A stretch of 64,000 nt of DNA, taken from the NCBI RefSeq assembly GCF_001649575.2, contig NC_051441.1:8076534-8140533 (forward strand). The letters run 5' to 3'. The DNA is from Kryptolebias marmoratus (taxonomy: Eukaryota > Chordata > Actinopteri > Cyprinodontiformes > Rivulidae). Below, piece after piece: positions 46,573 to 59,362 of this stretch. The translations under genes and the position numbers were made by a program. The notes below the pieces were generated by a model that worked only from the letters and a program-made list of their open reading frames with translations, had not been told where the DNA came from and did not search any database. Every line of letters starts with the position of its first letter. Position 1 is the stretch's first letter.

Positions 46573-48498
46573 CTTTAATGTGATCTGTGAAAAATTAGAA
46601 GTTTGAAAATAAGCATTAGTGCAAATTTACTGATTATAAACTTTTCCCTTGTGCTTTATTGAAATTTGTTATGTCCTTTTAAAGGTTTCTCAAATGTAAA
46701 TGATGCTGAGACAACAGATTCGTTTGTGCAAAACTACAAAGAGCTCAAATGATTCATGTGTGCAGCTAATTTAAAGTGAGTTCATCTTCACCACAGCAAA
46801 ACAAACACTGCATGCTGAGAGCACAGAATATTTATGATTAGTTAAGAATTAAAACATGCCATTGTAATGGTTTAATTTTTATTGATTTGCACATCATGCT
46901 TTCAGGCCATGCACTGGATTATTCTGTTTCTTGTGGTGTAATTTCAGTCATTTTCACACATTTAGTATTACTCATCAGACCACAGCTTTTATAAACTCAC
47001 TTTTCTACTCACTCTTGAGACTCACCATCATTTCTGTTCAACAACCTTTTACTTGACAGTGTCTCACTATTTTCTCCAGTTTTTTTTTTCTTTTGGTTCT
47101 GCTGAATTCAACTGTAATATTTCAGGTAGATTTTGTTTTATTATCACATATCATGATGTGCTGGGGCCTTATTGATTTTTCATGTCATGGTTTTTGAAAA
47201 TAATATTTGATGCCTTGACCTGGATGACTGAAAATCTACAACAAAAGATTTCTGATATCACCCCTTACAGAAAAAAGAAACACAAGGAATTAAATTTTTT
47301 TCTTCACACGTGATCACATAAACATGTTGAAAACTTTAAAATCACCTGAGAAACATACAAAACACAAGTTTTACATGTTAATTTAAGGCACGTTCACATG
47401 AAAACGTATGTGTTAACAGAAAGTTTGTGTTTTTTGATCCAAATTAACGTGGGAAACGTGCAAAACGTGAAAATATTTGATTTTTATATGTGAAGTTCAT
47501 GTGGTTTTTCCATAAACGATTAAACACAGGCAAGATAAGAATTTCAACATTATTGTTAGCCACAATGCAACAAAACATTGTTTGATGTTTCACAATAGTC
47601 TTCATTTCTTTCCATGAGAAAATCATACCTTCCAACGGAGCTGCCTCAAAGCAACAATGCTGACAGACTTGATGTGGAGTCTGATTAGAAAATGCAGATC
47701 AAAGTCAAAATTCCACAAATTGTGATTTGCCTTGAAAGAAATATAAAAATAAAGATTAAAACTGCAGATAATAGTTCAACTAGTTCATTTCCATGGTTTT
47801 GACTGTCTGAATCTGTTTCGTTTTCACTTTTAATGAGGATGCATCTCTTTAAATTATAAAAAGTTAAAACCAAAGGATATCTTAGGAAAGACAAATGAAG
47901 GCTTCTACTTGTGTCTTCACAATAACTCACTTCTTACTATCTGAATATCTTTGTGGCAGTCACTTGTCATGCACCTACGTAAAAGGAAGCAATTTCTCTG
48001 AAACCACAGAGTGACTTTATAATTTCATGGAGTTCAGGGATTATATACAGAAGTGGAAGAACATAAATTGTTTACTAATTAACTCTAGAAGTTCTTTAAA
48101 CAGACACCAGATACCATACATTTCTCCCAATTTTCAAGGCTTTGAATGTCTGGTTTTATGTTTCTACTACTAAATATGGTATTCTTTAGAGAGGCAAAAC
48201 AATTCAAGCAAATAAAAAGCTCTAGTGGAAATAGGTAAAGCACTTTTCCTACTTCATATTGTTTTAACACCTAAATAATTAGGACATTTGAATTTCTTTC
48301 CAAATTCTAGCGCTGTTTAAGAAGAATAATGACAGCGTACCTATTTCATAGTTTTCCCTCAAGAGACATGTAGAAGCCTGTTCTTTACGTGTATGCCAGT
48401 TTCACAACTATCTCAACAGTTATCTTTGGAGAAAGGAATGCACCGACGTTAGTGATGTGAATCACTAATAAATGTTATGAATTATGAATAAAACTTAC
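46573..48498 (-). other. 5' UTR acceptor and likely first intron(s) of ptger1
   Basis: An acceptor (tttttcacag) lies about 15 bp upstream of the ptger1 ATG, showing a spliced 5' UTR. The rest of the interval is AT-rich intron-like sequence without supported exons. Around 47,340-47,475 there is a cluster of ACGTG motifs. Confidence 0.45.
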
Positions 48499-48560
48499 CT
48501 TCAGACGACACTGGATGAACAGTTTTGAGATAGTGCAGAATAAGAGAGCGAGCGAGGATG
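48499..48560 (-). other. ptger1: Possible non-coding first exon of ptger1
   Basis: A strong minus-strand donor (TCTGAAG|gtaagt) has its exon edge at 48,499. It would pair with the acceptor before the ptger1 ATG. The assignment rests on splice sites only. Confidence 0.35.
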
Positions 48561-49312
48561 ACTACGTCTCTTATCAAAGCTGCCCTGTGTGCTCAGTCAG
48601 TTATCACTATTTCCTGCAACCATTTGATTTTTGTTCCCCTCCCTTTGTTTTTGTTTAGCATTTCTGGCAGTTTACATTCTGCCCGGCCCTGCTTCCTCTC
48701 TCTCTCACTCTGGTGCAGTGCTCTTTTATTGCTACTGTCTAGACCTGCATTTTCCACTCTCCTCCCCTGTTGAATGTGTTCCTTCATTCATGGATTAGTT
48801 CTACCGATTTTTTTGGACCAAAGTATTGATTAACTGCTTGCTAAATGGCTGAACAGTCATAAACAGATTTAGCTATTAAAAGTTATTCTCTCCCCCCATT
48901 TACATTTTTAGTTTTTATTTTCTAACTAAAAAAACCTCAACAACAAAGAAATTACAGATCATTTGGCAGACACTGAACATCTTCAAGCATATTGCAAAAT
49001 TGCTGCTTTAAGACTTCTCTGGCATATGATCACACTAACCTTTAAATACACAGAAAATATACTTGAAAATAACCCAAACTACAACAAGATTCTTAGATGT
49101 AGGGATTCTGTGAGATTTACTAACCCTTCTTAGAATGAAAAAGCCAGTTCCTAGTTCAGGTTTTTCTTTAGAGAATCACATCTTTAGGCCCACATGAACA
49201 GGAATGAAGACGGAAGTGATTCATTTCCTCCGCAAGTTCGAAACTGTGTCAACCCAACGGTGAGAAAAGACATGAAAAACCACCAGAGGCATTAAGAATA
49301 AGGTGCATTACA
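48561..49312. other. Interval between ptger1 and the adhesion GPCR 3' end
   Basis: About 750 bp with no supported gene and no recognised repeat. Confidence 0.5.
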
Positions 49313-49318
49313 TTTATT
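49313..49318 (-). terminator. Candidate polyadenylation signal of the adhesion GPCR
   Basis: AATAAA on the minus strand, about 770 bp after the stop codon at 50,089-50,091. Confidence 0.55.
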
Positions 49319-49536
49319 TGACCAAAACATAACGACAGGCAAAAATATAATTTTAAATAGTCTCACACATAAAAAGATAAAATATCAACTGCAAATATCA
49401 ATGTGAAAGTCCAAATGTGCAATAAACCATGTTTTACAGCAGTACTAATGTTCCACAGGACATCAACTAAAGTAATTTTATACATTTTTTTATAATCAGA
49501 TTCTATGAAAGCTTAGTAAATAAACAAACCCTTTAA

Positions 49537-49538
<2 letters not shown>

Positions 49539-49580
<42 letters not shown>
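49539..49580. repeat. (TA)n microsatellite
   Basis: About 40 bp of TA repeats in the probable 3' UTR of the adhesion GPCR. Confidence 0.97.
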
Positions 49581-49581
<1 letters not shown>

Positions 49582-50088
49582 CAGATGGCATTCAAACATG
49601 CAAGCTAAAGTGTCCAGCAACTTATAGACAAGCATACATTATGAAAATAAATTTGTAATAAATACTGTCCTTGTATATTTTGAGTCATATTTATGTCAAC
49701 AGTTTAAAGATTGCTTAAAGGAGAAATACATCTTGGAATGTCCAGTCTGATTGAATTAAGTACCTGGATGAAAAAATGTATTGTACCTGATAAAACAGGT
49801 CCTCAGAATATTGATTCAAATGTGGTTCAAAATCAGTGCATTCATGTTTTTTTCTGAATATGAAATATTTGGTGTTTTCTCAATTTATTTTATAAAAAAA
49901 AACTGCAGAATTTACTATTTGACAAAATTTCAGAACAGATAATCTTCAAAAATATATAGACTCAGTCACTATTTACAGTATGTTGGTGATCAGGAAAATG
50001 GTGTTGGTTACAGAAAGATCCAGTTGCAAACTGAATCTTGAAATGTTTGGTAAAACTGGACTTTTGCCCCAAGTCTTGGTTAGCTTCC

Positions 50089-53000
50089 TTAAATGTGAGA
50101 CTCTCCTGTGTCCTGGGTACTTTTGGATCCCTGAGTATAAAAAACAGAGAAGTAGTTAAACCGGTGATAAAAAATAGTTTGTGCAAATAAAAATGCACCT
50201 TTATTATAAGGCAAAGCTTTGCTGTATCTCTAAAAATACAGTATATGTCATTTTACACCTCACTGACTTAAAACCTTTAAAAAAACACAGCAGTAAAAAT
50301 GAGATTTTGCTTACTTGTGCTTTGCTGGAGTGCGAGTAACTGAACTCGGAATATTTCCTCTTTCGAGGTGCACAAAAATGAGTCAGAATGTTTGCATATT
50401 CCTCTCTCACCTGAAATCAGAATGCAAATTGAGTTCTGATGTCTGAAAAGATAGCAGAGCTAGTATCATTTTTGTTAACAACATTGAAACCAACCTGTTT
50501 AGAAAACAGACAGTGCATAACAAAGAGCATAACTCCTTGAAAGCTGCCAAAAATTGTGAACAGATAAGACATGACTATAGTGCCCTTCTCAAACTGGAAA
50601 CACCCAAAGATCCACATGGTGCCAAGAATGCACAGCTGAGCCACTGCAGTAATGATGAACGCCCTGCAGGAGGCAACAAATGCACACATATCATTTCTAG
50701 GGCTTTTAAACACTCCAACATTTTATGAAATTTGTGTTGGGGAGACCATGATCACACTTCTTTTATTTTGTGAAAAAGGCAAAAAAAGAATATACAAAAG
50801 TTAGGCTTTTACTTCCCCACATTGGAAAATATAGTTTGCATACATATTCACTGTACTTTTGATTACTGCAGCCAGCTTGTGGGTCAGTGAGAACTTACTT
50901 TATTTTCTGCAAGCTGTCCATATCCGGGTTTAGGCTTGAAAACTTCTGTGCCAATTTCCACGCAGTGATCAGAAAGAAGAAAATGTTTACCTGGAAGACA
51001 ACATCACAAAGTTTTAAAAAGAAATGAGGTCAATTTTCAAGATTGTAATGAAGTAAAATATCTATTTATGCTTAGAATCTTACAATGATAATGACACACG
51101 CAGGACCAAAGAAACTCCAAATGGAATCCAGGTTTAGCCAGCAACTAAAAGATATGTTAAGATTATTTTAGAAGGGTTTATTTAGACCTAACACTTGATT
51201 ACCAAAGAAAAAAAGAATGAGTATGAATTAGCTGAAATAATACAGGAAAACTTACTATCTCTTAGTTCCATATCCCTTGGCATTAACTAATGCAGAGACA
51301 GCAACAATTACAGCCGGGACTCCATAACCACCTGCCATCATGTAGATTGTATTAAAGCTGGTGTTAAAGACCAAAACTACCATCCTGAAGAGCTGTATGC
51401 CTTCCAGACACATCCAGCAAAACGCTGCCAGGTAGAAGAAGTGCAGCATCCCTGCTACAACTGCACATCCAACCTAAGGAGGAGAGAGATGAAAATCAGC
51501 ACTGATGGCTGTGAAAACTGACTTTATGCAGGATAAAAAGACTGAGGAGGGACTGCTTCATGAGATAATCCCTACCACTTGCATAAATCATGCAGTAGCT
51601 GCACTTTAATTTGATATTTATGCCTTCCCAGTATTTGTAAGTAGTAGAAACCTTTAATGAACTTTTTTAGCAACAAGCTGTTATAATGTTTACCTTGTTC
51701 TCTGTCTGTGTGATGCCTGCAAGAAAGATAATGATAGCGATGAAGAGGCTGATGCAGAGGTGCAGGTGGATGGTAGTTCTTGGGCTTTGGATGGAACGGA
51801 TCGTTGAGAATGTCAGGATGCAGAAGAACAGACAAATTAGAGAAAGAGAGAGGCCCACCCAGGTGATCAGCTGCAGCTCAAAATGGTCCTGATGAAAGAA
51901 ATAATTATGTCAGCACATATGGACTGGAGCCTAAACATTATGATCTAGAATTTGAGCATAACATTTATCATCAATATCATTAAGGGTAGCTGTGGAGTAG
52001 TAGTAGGGCAGCCATTTTAGGGCTGGGAAGTTGAAGGTTTCATTCCCTGCTATGTCCAAATGTCATGGTATCCTTGAGTAAGACACCTAATCCCTAACTG
52101 CTCCCTGGGTACCTAAATAGCTGCCCACTGCTCCGTTTGTGTGTATCTCACATGTGTGACGGGTCAAATGCAGAAAACAGATTTTGTATAGCACATTCAT
52201 GTTTATAAATTAAAAAAAAAAAGTGTTAACCTCTATTTCATAGAGGGCCATAAGCACAGCAAAGCTGCTCAGGTGGTTACAGGAACACACAGTGTATTTT
52301 GGGTTTGATTCCACAACACTGCAACCTCGAGGTGACCACGTCCCCCCATCCGTTGAAGAATCCCAGAACACACAGGTGTGGGAGGTTTCATTTGACTGTA
52401 AAACAAATTAATACATGAGGAAAAAAAAGAATGATCTTAGGTTAATACATTTAAAAGTTGACTACAATAAAATCAAATGGAGTTTACTTTTACCTGATCA
52501 AGGTGGTACAAAGTTATGTTGACTGTCTCTTTGAGGTGATTTGTGTCTGTATTACTAACAGTGACAGTCACAACTTTGGAGTTTATCCCAAAGATCTGGT
52601 TCTCCTCTTGTTTCATGCCACTAAAGAAGCCACCAGCAGATTCTTCCAGGTTTGAATAACTTAGTAAGGACACCACCGTAAACCCTTTGATACCAGGATT
52701 ACACAGGGTTAGTGTTAAAAATCATATAGTTTTAAATATAATATTTAGCAGTATCATCATTACCAGGATATTGGGAGAGATTTCCAGCAGCTACCTCCAT
52801 CTTGATGTCCAGTTGAGCATGTTTTGAAGATAAAGTCTTTGTTTCTTGAGGTTTGACTGAGCCATTGTGTACCAGCAGCTCCAGTTCTGGTAGTGGAGAA
52901 GATTTTAGTAAACATATAGTTGTACAAAATCAGTAGTTTAGTGAATTAAAGTAAAGTCTATAAGTATAGAAGCACTTATGTTGCAGAACCAGATTGTTTT

Positions 53001-56000
53001 AATACTGGACAAAAGACTTAGTTTGAATAGTTGTCTGAAAAGAGTCAACTTATGTCAGCTGATGTACAATAATTTCTATTTAACCTGTGTGAGGGGAGGA
53101 ACTTTTTGTCCGACGGGTTGTTACAAAAGGTCCAATGAGCCCCAGAGCTCCCTCCACCAAGTCCAGAAAGGTGGAGACTTTCCTGTTATCATTCAGGGCT
53201 TTACTCGACAAAAGATTGTCGATAATCAACTGCAGAGTCTAAAGCCACAGAAAAGGAGAGGAAACAGAGCTATATAAGTGGATGTAGAGTGAAACAAACA
53301 AAAAAAAAATAGAGAAAGACCAGAATTCCATTGCATAAACAATATACAGGGTTGTGCAGCAAATATCTAAACACCATCTGATAGAGCTTGAAGGGGATGG
53401 AATTTCCTGTTTCTGTAGAAGCTGGAGAAATTTGAACCTTTTTTAAGTTTAAAAAAAGACATTGGTTCTAATAATCACTTGTACCTTGAGAAGGCCCTCT
53501 CCATCCAGCTTCTTTGGATCCTCGACTTCTGTGATCTCCAGGCAACTTTTACTCAGTTGCTTCACATGATCCTCTACAATGTGTGATGTCTGAGAAAAAA
53601 AACATTTGGAAAGATGAAAATGAAGTGTGTGACTGCAGATGTGAAAATATGGGAATCAAACACATTCTGACTGGAATTTACCTTTGTCAGATTTTTCACG
53701 TTTTTAAAAACACCACAATCCAGTGCTTGAAAAAAGGAAAAACAAAGAACATTTATTGTGCTTTTTAAAAATGTCCTCTTTTTATAACATACAAACACCA
53801 ATTTTATAATGGCTGCTAGAAACATATGAAAGGTGATATGTATTTACCAATGCAGCGAGACTTTTTGTTGCCATAGTTAGTGAAACCTTCATGACACGCA
53901 CAGTAATGTCCACTGGGTCCACTGTGGCAGGTTCCATGTCCACAGTATGTCTTATCAAGCTTACACATGTCTGAATTAGAAACAAATTACAGAACAAGTT
54001 GTGGTCTGATTTTAAATGTCATCACGGTGATACATGATCATAATTAAAACAGTAAGAAACACTGACTGTCAGGATTTGTTTTTCGTGTTTCTGATTCATG
54101 TTTCAGTTTGGGTTTATTGTTTCTTTTTATTTTGTTATTTAGTTGTCTTTTTGTTTAGTCTGGTCTTAGTTCAGTTTTTGCTCCTTGTGTTTTTGTACTC
54201 CTGTCATCATTCACTTCTCTTCAGTTTATCACTTGTTCACCTGGTCTAAGTTGTAATCACTCACCTGTGCCCACTTCCCCTAATTACCCTCTGTCTTTAA
54301 AACCTGATCATCTCCTCCACTTACTCACTGGGCCATTGTCCCTTCATGCGATGTCTGGTTCCATGTCTTGCCCCTCGTTTCTGCTACAGTTTGGATTTTG
54401 TTATGTTTTGTATTTAGTTTTGTCTTTGCTGCCACGTCAGCTTTTGTTTTGGGTTTTCTTTTTATTGAAAATAAATTACTCTTGGAACTCTCAGTCATGA
54501 GTTTGTGTATTGGGCTTGTCTCTATCGCCACCCAACCTGACACTGAAAATATTAAATATCTACAAGATATGATTATGTATACTGATATACTGATTATGTA
54601 TGTGCAAATCTTCATATCAAAACTCACCTTCACATTGTTCCACTTCTCCAGTGTAACTAGATTTGCCAGATTTCAGTTCAAAGCCAGTTTTGCAGACACA
54701 GTTATAACTGCCTTGTGTGTTGATGCACAATGAATTCAGACCGCAGACCTTTTCCTCTTTACATTCATCTATATCTGTACAAGGAGGAAGAAGAGATGTA
54801 AAACTACTCGAGGAAGTAAACTCACCCTTAGTTATTGCTAAACAGATAAGAAAGCACATAAAACACTGATCATCCTGTTACCTCTGCATGTAACACCGTC
54901 ATCGCCATGAAAAGTTTTTACTCCAGTAGAAGAGATGAATCCCTTTTTACAAGAGCAGTTGTAACTGGAAATTGTATTGTTGCAAAAAGCATGAGCTCCA
55001 CAGATGTCTTCAATCTTCAGACATTCATTTATATCTTGAGAGAAAAAGAAAGAACACTCATGCATGTTGTAGTAACAGGAGAATAAACATTTCTGTCATT
55101 ACTTATTAAAAACAACTTACCTATACATGTTGCTATTGACATTATTGTAAAATTCTCCATCTTTGTTGATGATTCAAAACCTTTTTTACACTGGCAGTAG
55201 TAGCTTGCGTTTGTGTTAAAACATTGTGAATTATTTCCACATGGAGTAGGATCACATTCATTGACATCTTAATTAAGGAAACAGGAATGTGTCAGAAATG
55301 ACCATACTAGGTGTTTGAATAAACATACTTTTATCAATGATGTGTAGAAAAAAAAGGTAAACTTTTTTATTTTTACAAAATATTTTAGCTAACATCATAA
55401 ACTTCAGATATTCAGTGTTTGAATTTTTTTAAAAGGAAGAAGCACACATTCTGAAACATGTTTGTTTTTTTATGACTGGTAGTTTGTTTTCCATACCAAC
55501 ACATCCTGACGGCTGGGAAGAAAACCCCAAGGGGCAGGACCGTATGTTCTGGGCCATGAAAATAGGCAGGAGCCAAACTGAAAAGCAAACAGAACAATGT
55601 TGTTACACTTCATCCTAAACATTCTCGACCATTCACTATAATCAAAATTATTTTTTATCATTATAAGCTTGCGTATGTTTGTGTTCCAAGAAAATCAAAA
55701 GATTATTTTGACAAAATTATTAAAGCCAGAATTATGATGAGTTTTAGAAAGTTCCTGATGAAAATGCAAAAGCCACATATTTCTGGTCTTTCTTTCCTCA
55801 GATTGTTCCAACACCACCTGCAATGGCATTCAAAAAGTTCCACATGTCTGTTTTTGGTGAGCCTGGTTTCCTCTGTGTGAGGAAACATGAGCTAGAACAG
55901 AATAACACTTTGCAAGTAAAGCCTTTTAGAGTATAAAACCAGTTATCTGGGGTTTCCTGAATGAGCAGATGGGTGTAATACACAGCATGAAACAGGAAGA

Positions 56001-57036
56001 AAGTATTTTATACTGATCGATCTCTTGAGTTCAGAATAAACCTAAATAATGCCTCTATTGTTAATTGGTCGATTTATTGCTCTCATTTTCACTAATAGTA
56101 TTTCTTTTTTAGAAGATTTTTAGATGCTTGTAAAAAACTAGTACCTATGTAACAATTTGGTGTTGTACGAGAACTTTACTAATAGTTTAGCTGTAGGCAG
56201 AATTAACAATATATGTATTTAAAACTTAAACAATTTAAAAACAAAAACAATAGTGATTTTAGATGAACACAGAGCTGATAATGGGACAACATACAGGACT
56301 GTACGCTGTTGCTATGACAGTGGAGAGGAAATATTTCGCTATCCTGGATTCTAATTAAACCACTTCTAAAAATGTTCAATGGTTTTCAGAAGTCATATCG
56401 TGTTAGTGTTGCTTCTTGTTGTTGGTGGCATGGAAACAGTCCTCCTGAGGTTAGCTGAGCGGTAAATGCGGTCACTATGGTAAGCAGTAATGTGGGTACT
56501 GAGAGATGAGCTCATAGTGTATAAATACTGCTTTAAAGTAAATCGAACAAAGGTCCTCTGTTTGCTGCTGTCACCCTAACAGATTATTTAAAGAAAAGCT
56601 GCAGTGTTCACTTTTTTTTCTGCTCTTGTAGCTTGAGCTCTTTCCCAGGCTTATTCTGTGACACAGCTGTGAATATTTTTAACATTTTATAACATATCAC
56701 CAGTGTAACTCTAAATCTGATGGCTAACTTTTCCTCTATGGAAAATTACTAAACAAAGTTTTGAAGCAGAAAATCTGAAACAGACAGTTCATGATTTGAT
56801 TGTTATTATTAGACATTAGTTTACTTTTAGTCAACATATACTGGATAGCTACACAAAAGACATCAACATCTAGTTTCCCAGGTTAGTAGACTGCTTTATT
56901 TATCACTTCCTGTGTACAACTATAAAGTTTTTTGAAAAAACTATCTTTTAAACAGATGATTTTCCATTCAAGCTACTGTGCAAATGGATGACAGATGTGA
57001 CTCACCCAGCATTAGGAGGGTCCACTTGCCTACCAT
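50089..57036 (-). CDS. adgre5: EGF-type adhesion GPCR, ADGRE5/CD97-like
   Basis: Nineteen exons join in phase to 778 residues: 57006-57036, 55497-55577, 55121-55267, 54882-55034, 54628-54774, 53848-53970, 53682-53725, 53485-53589, 53085-53238, 52764-52886, 52494-52684, 52231-52395, 51694-51888, 51256-51473, 51084-51144, 50899-50990, 50495-50663, 50315-50410 and 50089-50130. Residues 1-21 are a signal peptide (MVGKWTLLMLVWLLP). Three calcium-type EGF modules (38-186; DVNEC, DINEC, DIDEC) and a fourth EGF-like module (187-227) follow. Then come the GAIN domain and GPS (434-488; CVFWD, CSCNHLSSFAVLM, predicted cut at HL|S), seven membrane helices, and a tail with RKYSEF ending ESHI, like the CD97 tail. 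Such receptors act in leukocyte adhesion. Position beside ptger1, as in human 19p13, supports ADGRE5; another ADGRE paralogue cannot be excluded. Confidence 0.88.
51985..52210 (+). mobile_element. Second, diverged tRNA-derived SINE
   Basis: It has a weak A box (TAGCTGTGGAG), a B box (GGTTTCATTCC), then TCCTTGAGTAAGACACCTAA, matching the body of the 39,905 SINE, and ends with GGGTCAAATGCAGAAAACAG. It lies in the adhesion GPCR intron just downstream of the GPS exon. Confidence 0.7.
54066..54543. mobile_element. Non-autonomous DNA transposon-like insertion
   Basis: About 475 bp begins TGTCAGGATTTG and ends CCCAACCTGACA, so TGTCAGG/CCTGACA form short terminal inverted repeats. The interior is T-rich with no coding capacity. 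It sits between the exon 54,628-54,774 and the exon 53,848-53,970 of the adhesion GPCR. Superfamily was not assigned; ACTGA/CTGA flanks hint at a short target duplication but are ambiguous. Confidence 0.6.
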
Positions 57037-57392
57037 GGTGAAAACGCAGAATGTCCAAATCTGTATTTTTAAAGTTGAAACAACTTGAGAATTAGTCACA
57101 TTCAGATAATCAGGAGATCTTTTCTTTCTGTCTCCAATTTTTCATACAATTTCCCAGTATCTGAAAAATGAAAAAACAAAAAAACCCTGAATGTGAAACT
57201 AAAAAAATCGCTACATTTTTGCCAATCTCACAAGTTGTTGTGACTTTATCAATCTTCTTTTATCGAGAATTTCTTAGAAAAAATGTCCCTCCCTGACTGT
57301 GTGTCTCTGTCTTCTTCTAATCTTAGTCTGCTCTGTCAAGTCATCTGATGTGCTGGGATTATTAGAACATTTAGTGGGAGTTTTCCTCCCCC

Positions 57393-57394
<2 letters not shown>
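57037..57394. promoter_or_regulatory. Upstream region of the adhesion GPCR
   Basis: Contains the 5' UTR and presumably the promoter of the minus-strand receptor. No clear TATA or CpG island was seen; AT-rich up to a long CT repeat. Confidence 0.35.

Positions 57395-57468
<74 letters not shown>
57395..57468 (+). repeat. (CT)n microsatellite
   Basis: About 70 bp of uninterrupted CT dinucleotides after a run of C, roughly 360 bp upstream of the adhesion GPCR start codon. Confidence 0.98.
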
Positions 57469-57470
<2 letters not shown>

Positions 57471-58629
57471 AAAACACGTCTCTGCCTCAGAGTTTTTTTT
57501 CAACTAGCAAGTTTTCAGGAACTAATGTTCTTGTTGGGGTGGGGTGACAGTGAGAGGAAGTTATGACAGCTCACTGAAATCTAAATGTTTGACAGAAAGG
57601 CATCAGCAGTGTTTTTACACAGGTAATGAATGTTTCTCTCTTGGTACTTTGTCAGTCTCTCTCTCATTTATCTCTTTTGTTGGCAGACATTATGGGACAT
57701 CCAGGGTTAAACAGAGTTTAGACTTTTAAACTGTTCATTGTTCTGAAGAGTCCCCGTCTGGCATACTCTCACAAAGGGATAAAGCCTGCTGACTATGACG
57801 ATGACATATATATAGCTTTAGCCTTTAGCCTGCTTCTGATTAAAACAATGTGACAATAGTAGCAATGTTGGACTTCATTTAGGAAAAAAATAAAAAACTA
57901 AATAAAGAAACCATATAGTGTTCTATTTTTTTGCAACACTGTGGTAATGATCCACTTCTGGTAGTGGAAAGTGTTGCACACCAAGGACTATAAGGTGTTA
58001 ATCCCTGATAATAAAAGCAAAAACAAAAAAAAGGGCCGCACACTCCAACTCCATACTGTCAAGTTGTACAAGATATTACAAATACTAATCAAGTATTAAT
58101 AATATCAACTGATGTGTACGACATTATGTAAAATATAGATAAAACTTAAAAACATTCTGTCAATTGAACAAAACGTCATTAAATGTTTTTACAAAAACAT
58201 TTTGCATTTCATGTCTAATGATGATTGTTTTGAAACCCACCAATAGAGTAGTATGGGATGGATCTCACTTGAAGTGTGCTGTAACTATAAATTATTCCTC
58301 ACTGATTCATGCACGCACACCCACGAAGAAGACGATGCTCTGCAGCAAAAAAGGTTTTGACTGAAAGTGTCTCTGAGCTGAATGTACAGGAATAAATTCT
58401 TCAGTTTTTACAGGAATTTGTTTGAAAGCTTGAAACCTCTGAGCTGGTTTGTTTTGGTTCCTTGCAAACAGATCAAGAAAAACTGAAAATAAAGTAACAC
58501 GGGAGAGACAGAAAAAACAAAGGGACAACAAAAAAAACTGTTTGTAAAAAGCGAGAAAGTATCTTTTAGACATTATTTTCAAAAACTGCTCTTAGTTCAG
58601 TTTATTCATGCACTTCTCCATACTAGGTT

Positions 58630-58815
58630 TCCAGGTTGCAGGGAGCTGATGCCTATCTCCAGCAGTCATTCTAAAGGCAGGGTACACCCTGGACGTCCAT
58701 CACAGGGCCATATACAACCATGTGACAAACAACCATTTACACTCTCACTCATATCTAGGGACAATTTACCAATTAACCAGACATGCATGTTTTGTTCTGT
58801 GGGAAAAAAACCCCC
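58630..58815. repeat. Dispersed fish repeat, copy 2
   Basis: It shares CAGGGTACACCCTGGAC, CATCACAGGGCCA, ACACTCTCACTCA, ACAATTTACCAATTAACC and ACATGCATGTTTT with the copy at 40,855-41,165, in the same order. Confidence 0.75.
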
Positions 58816-59323
58816 ACTGTGAAATATGTACCACATTTCTTTTTTCCAACTTAACAAAAAGGTTATTTTATGGATGAATTCACCACACAGAGCCAACAGG
58901 GTGGTTTTAGAAATATTTCACACATTAAAAACGATGAGGTAGACTTTGTCATTCTAGCAAAAATGGAGATGACAAATAGCAGATCTCTAGGGACTAGTGG
59001 TGAACAACACAGGAGGCCCATAAAGGGAACTTAAAAAAACAAAAAAAACAAACAAAAAAACAGTCTACAAAAAACTGCCTGTATATATGTGCGAATGGAG
59101 TCTATTAAAAAATTTTCAAGTTTCACATTTTACCATTAAACATAATTTGCAAAGCAATAGACGTTCAATCATCCTGAACTAAAGAAGTCAGATCTGAAAT
59201 ATTATAGGAAATATCACAAACAAAACAAAACAAAACAACAACCTCAAACTACGTTTTCAAAACATTCTGTTACCATAAAAATAGAAAACATGTACAGTAC
59301 AATGAGTAAAGAAACTGAATAAG

Positions 59324-59362
59324 TGGATGGATGGTATGATGGATGGATGGATGGATGGATGT
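59324..59362 (+). repeat. (GGAT)n microsatellite
   Basis: About nine GGAT units with one interruption. Confidence 0.95.

Noticed and set aside
54034..54733. Long hydrophobic open frames on both strands
   Set aside because: They run through the T-rich transposon-like insertion and EGF exon shadows; no family motif or splice support.
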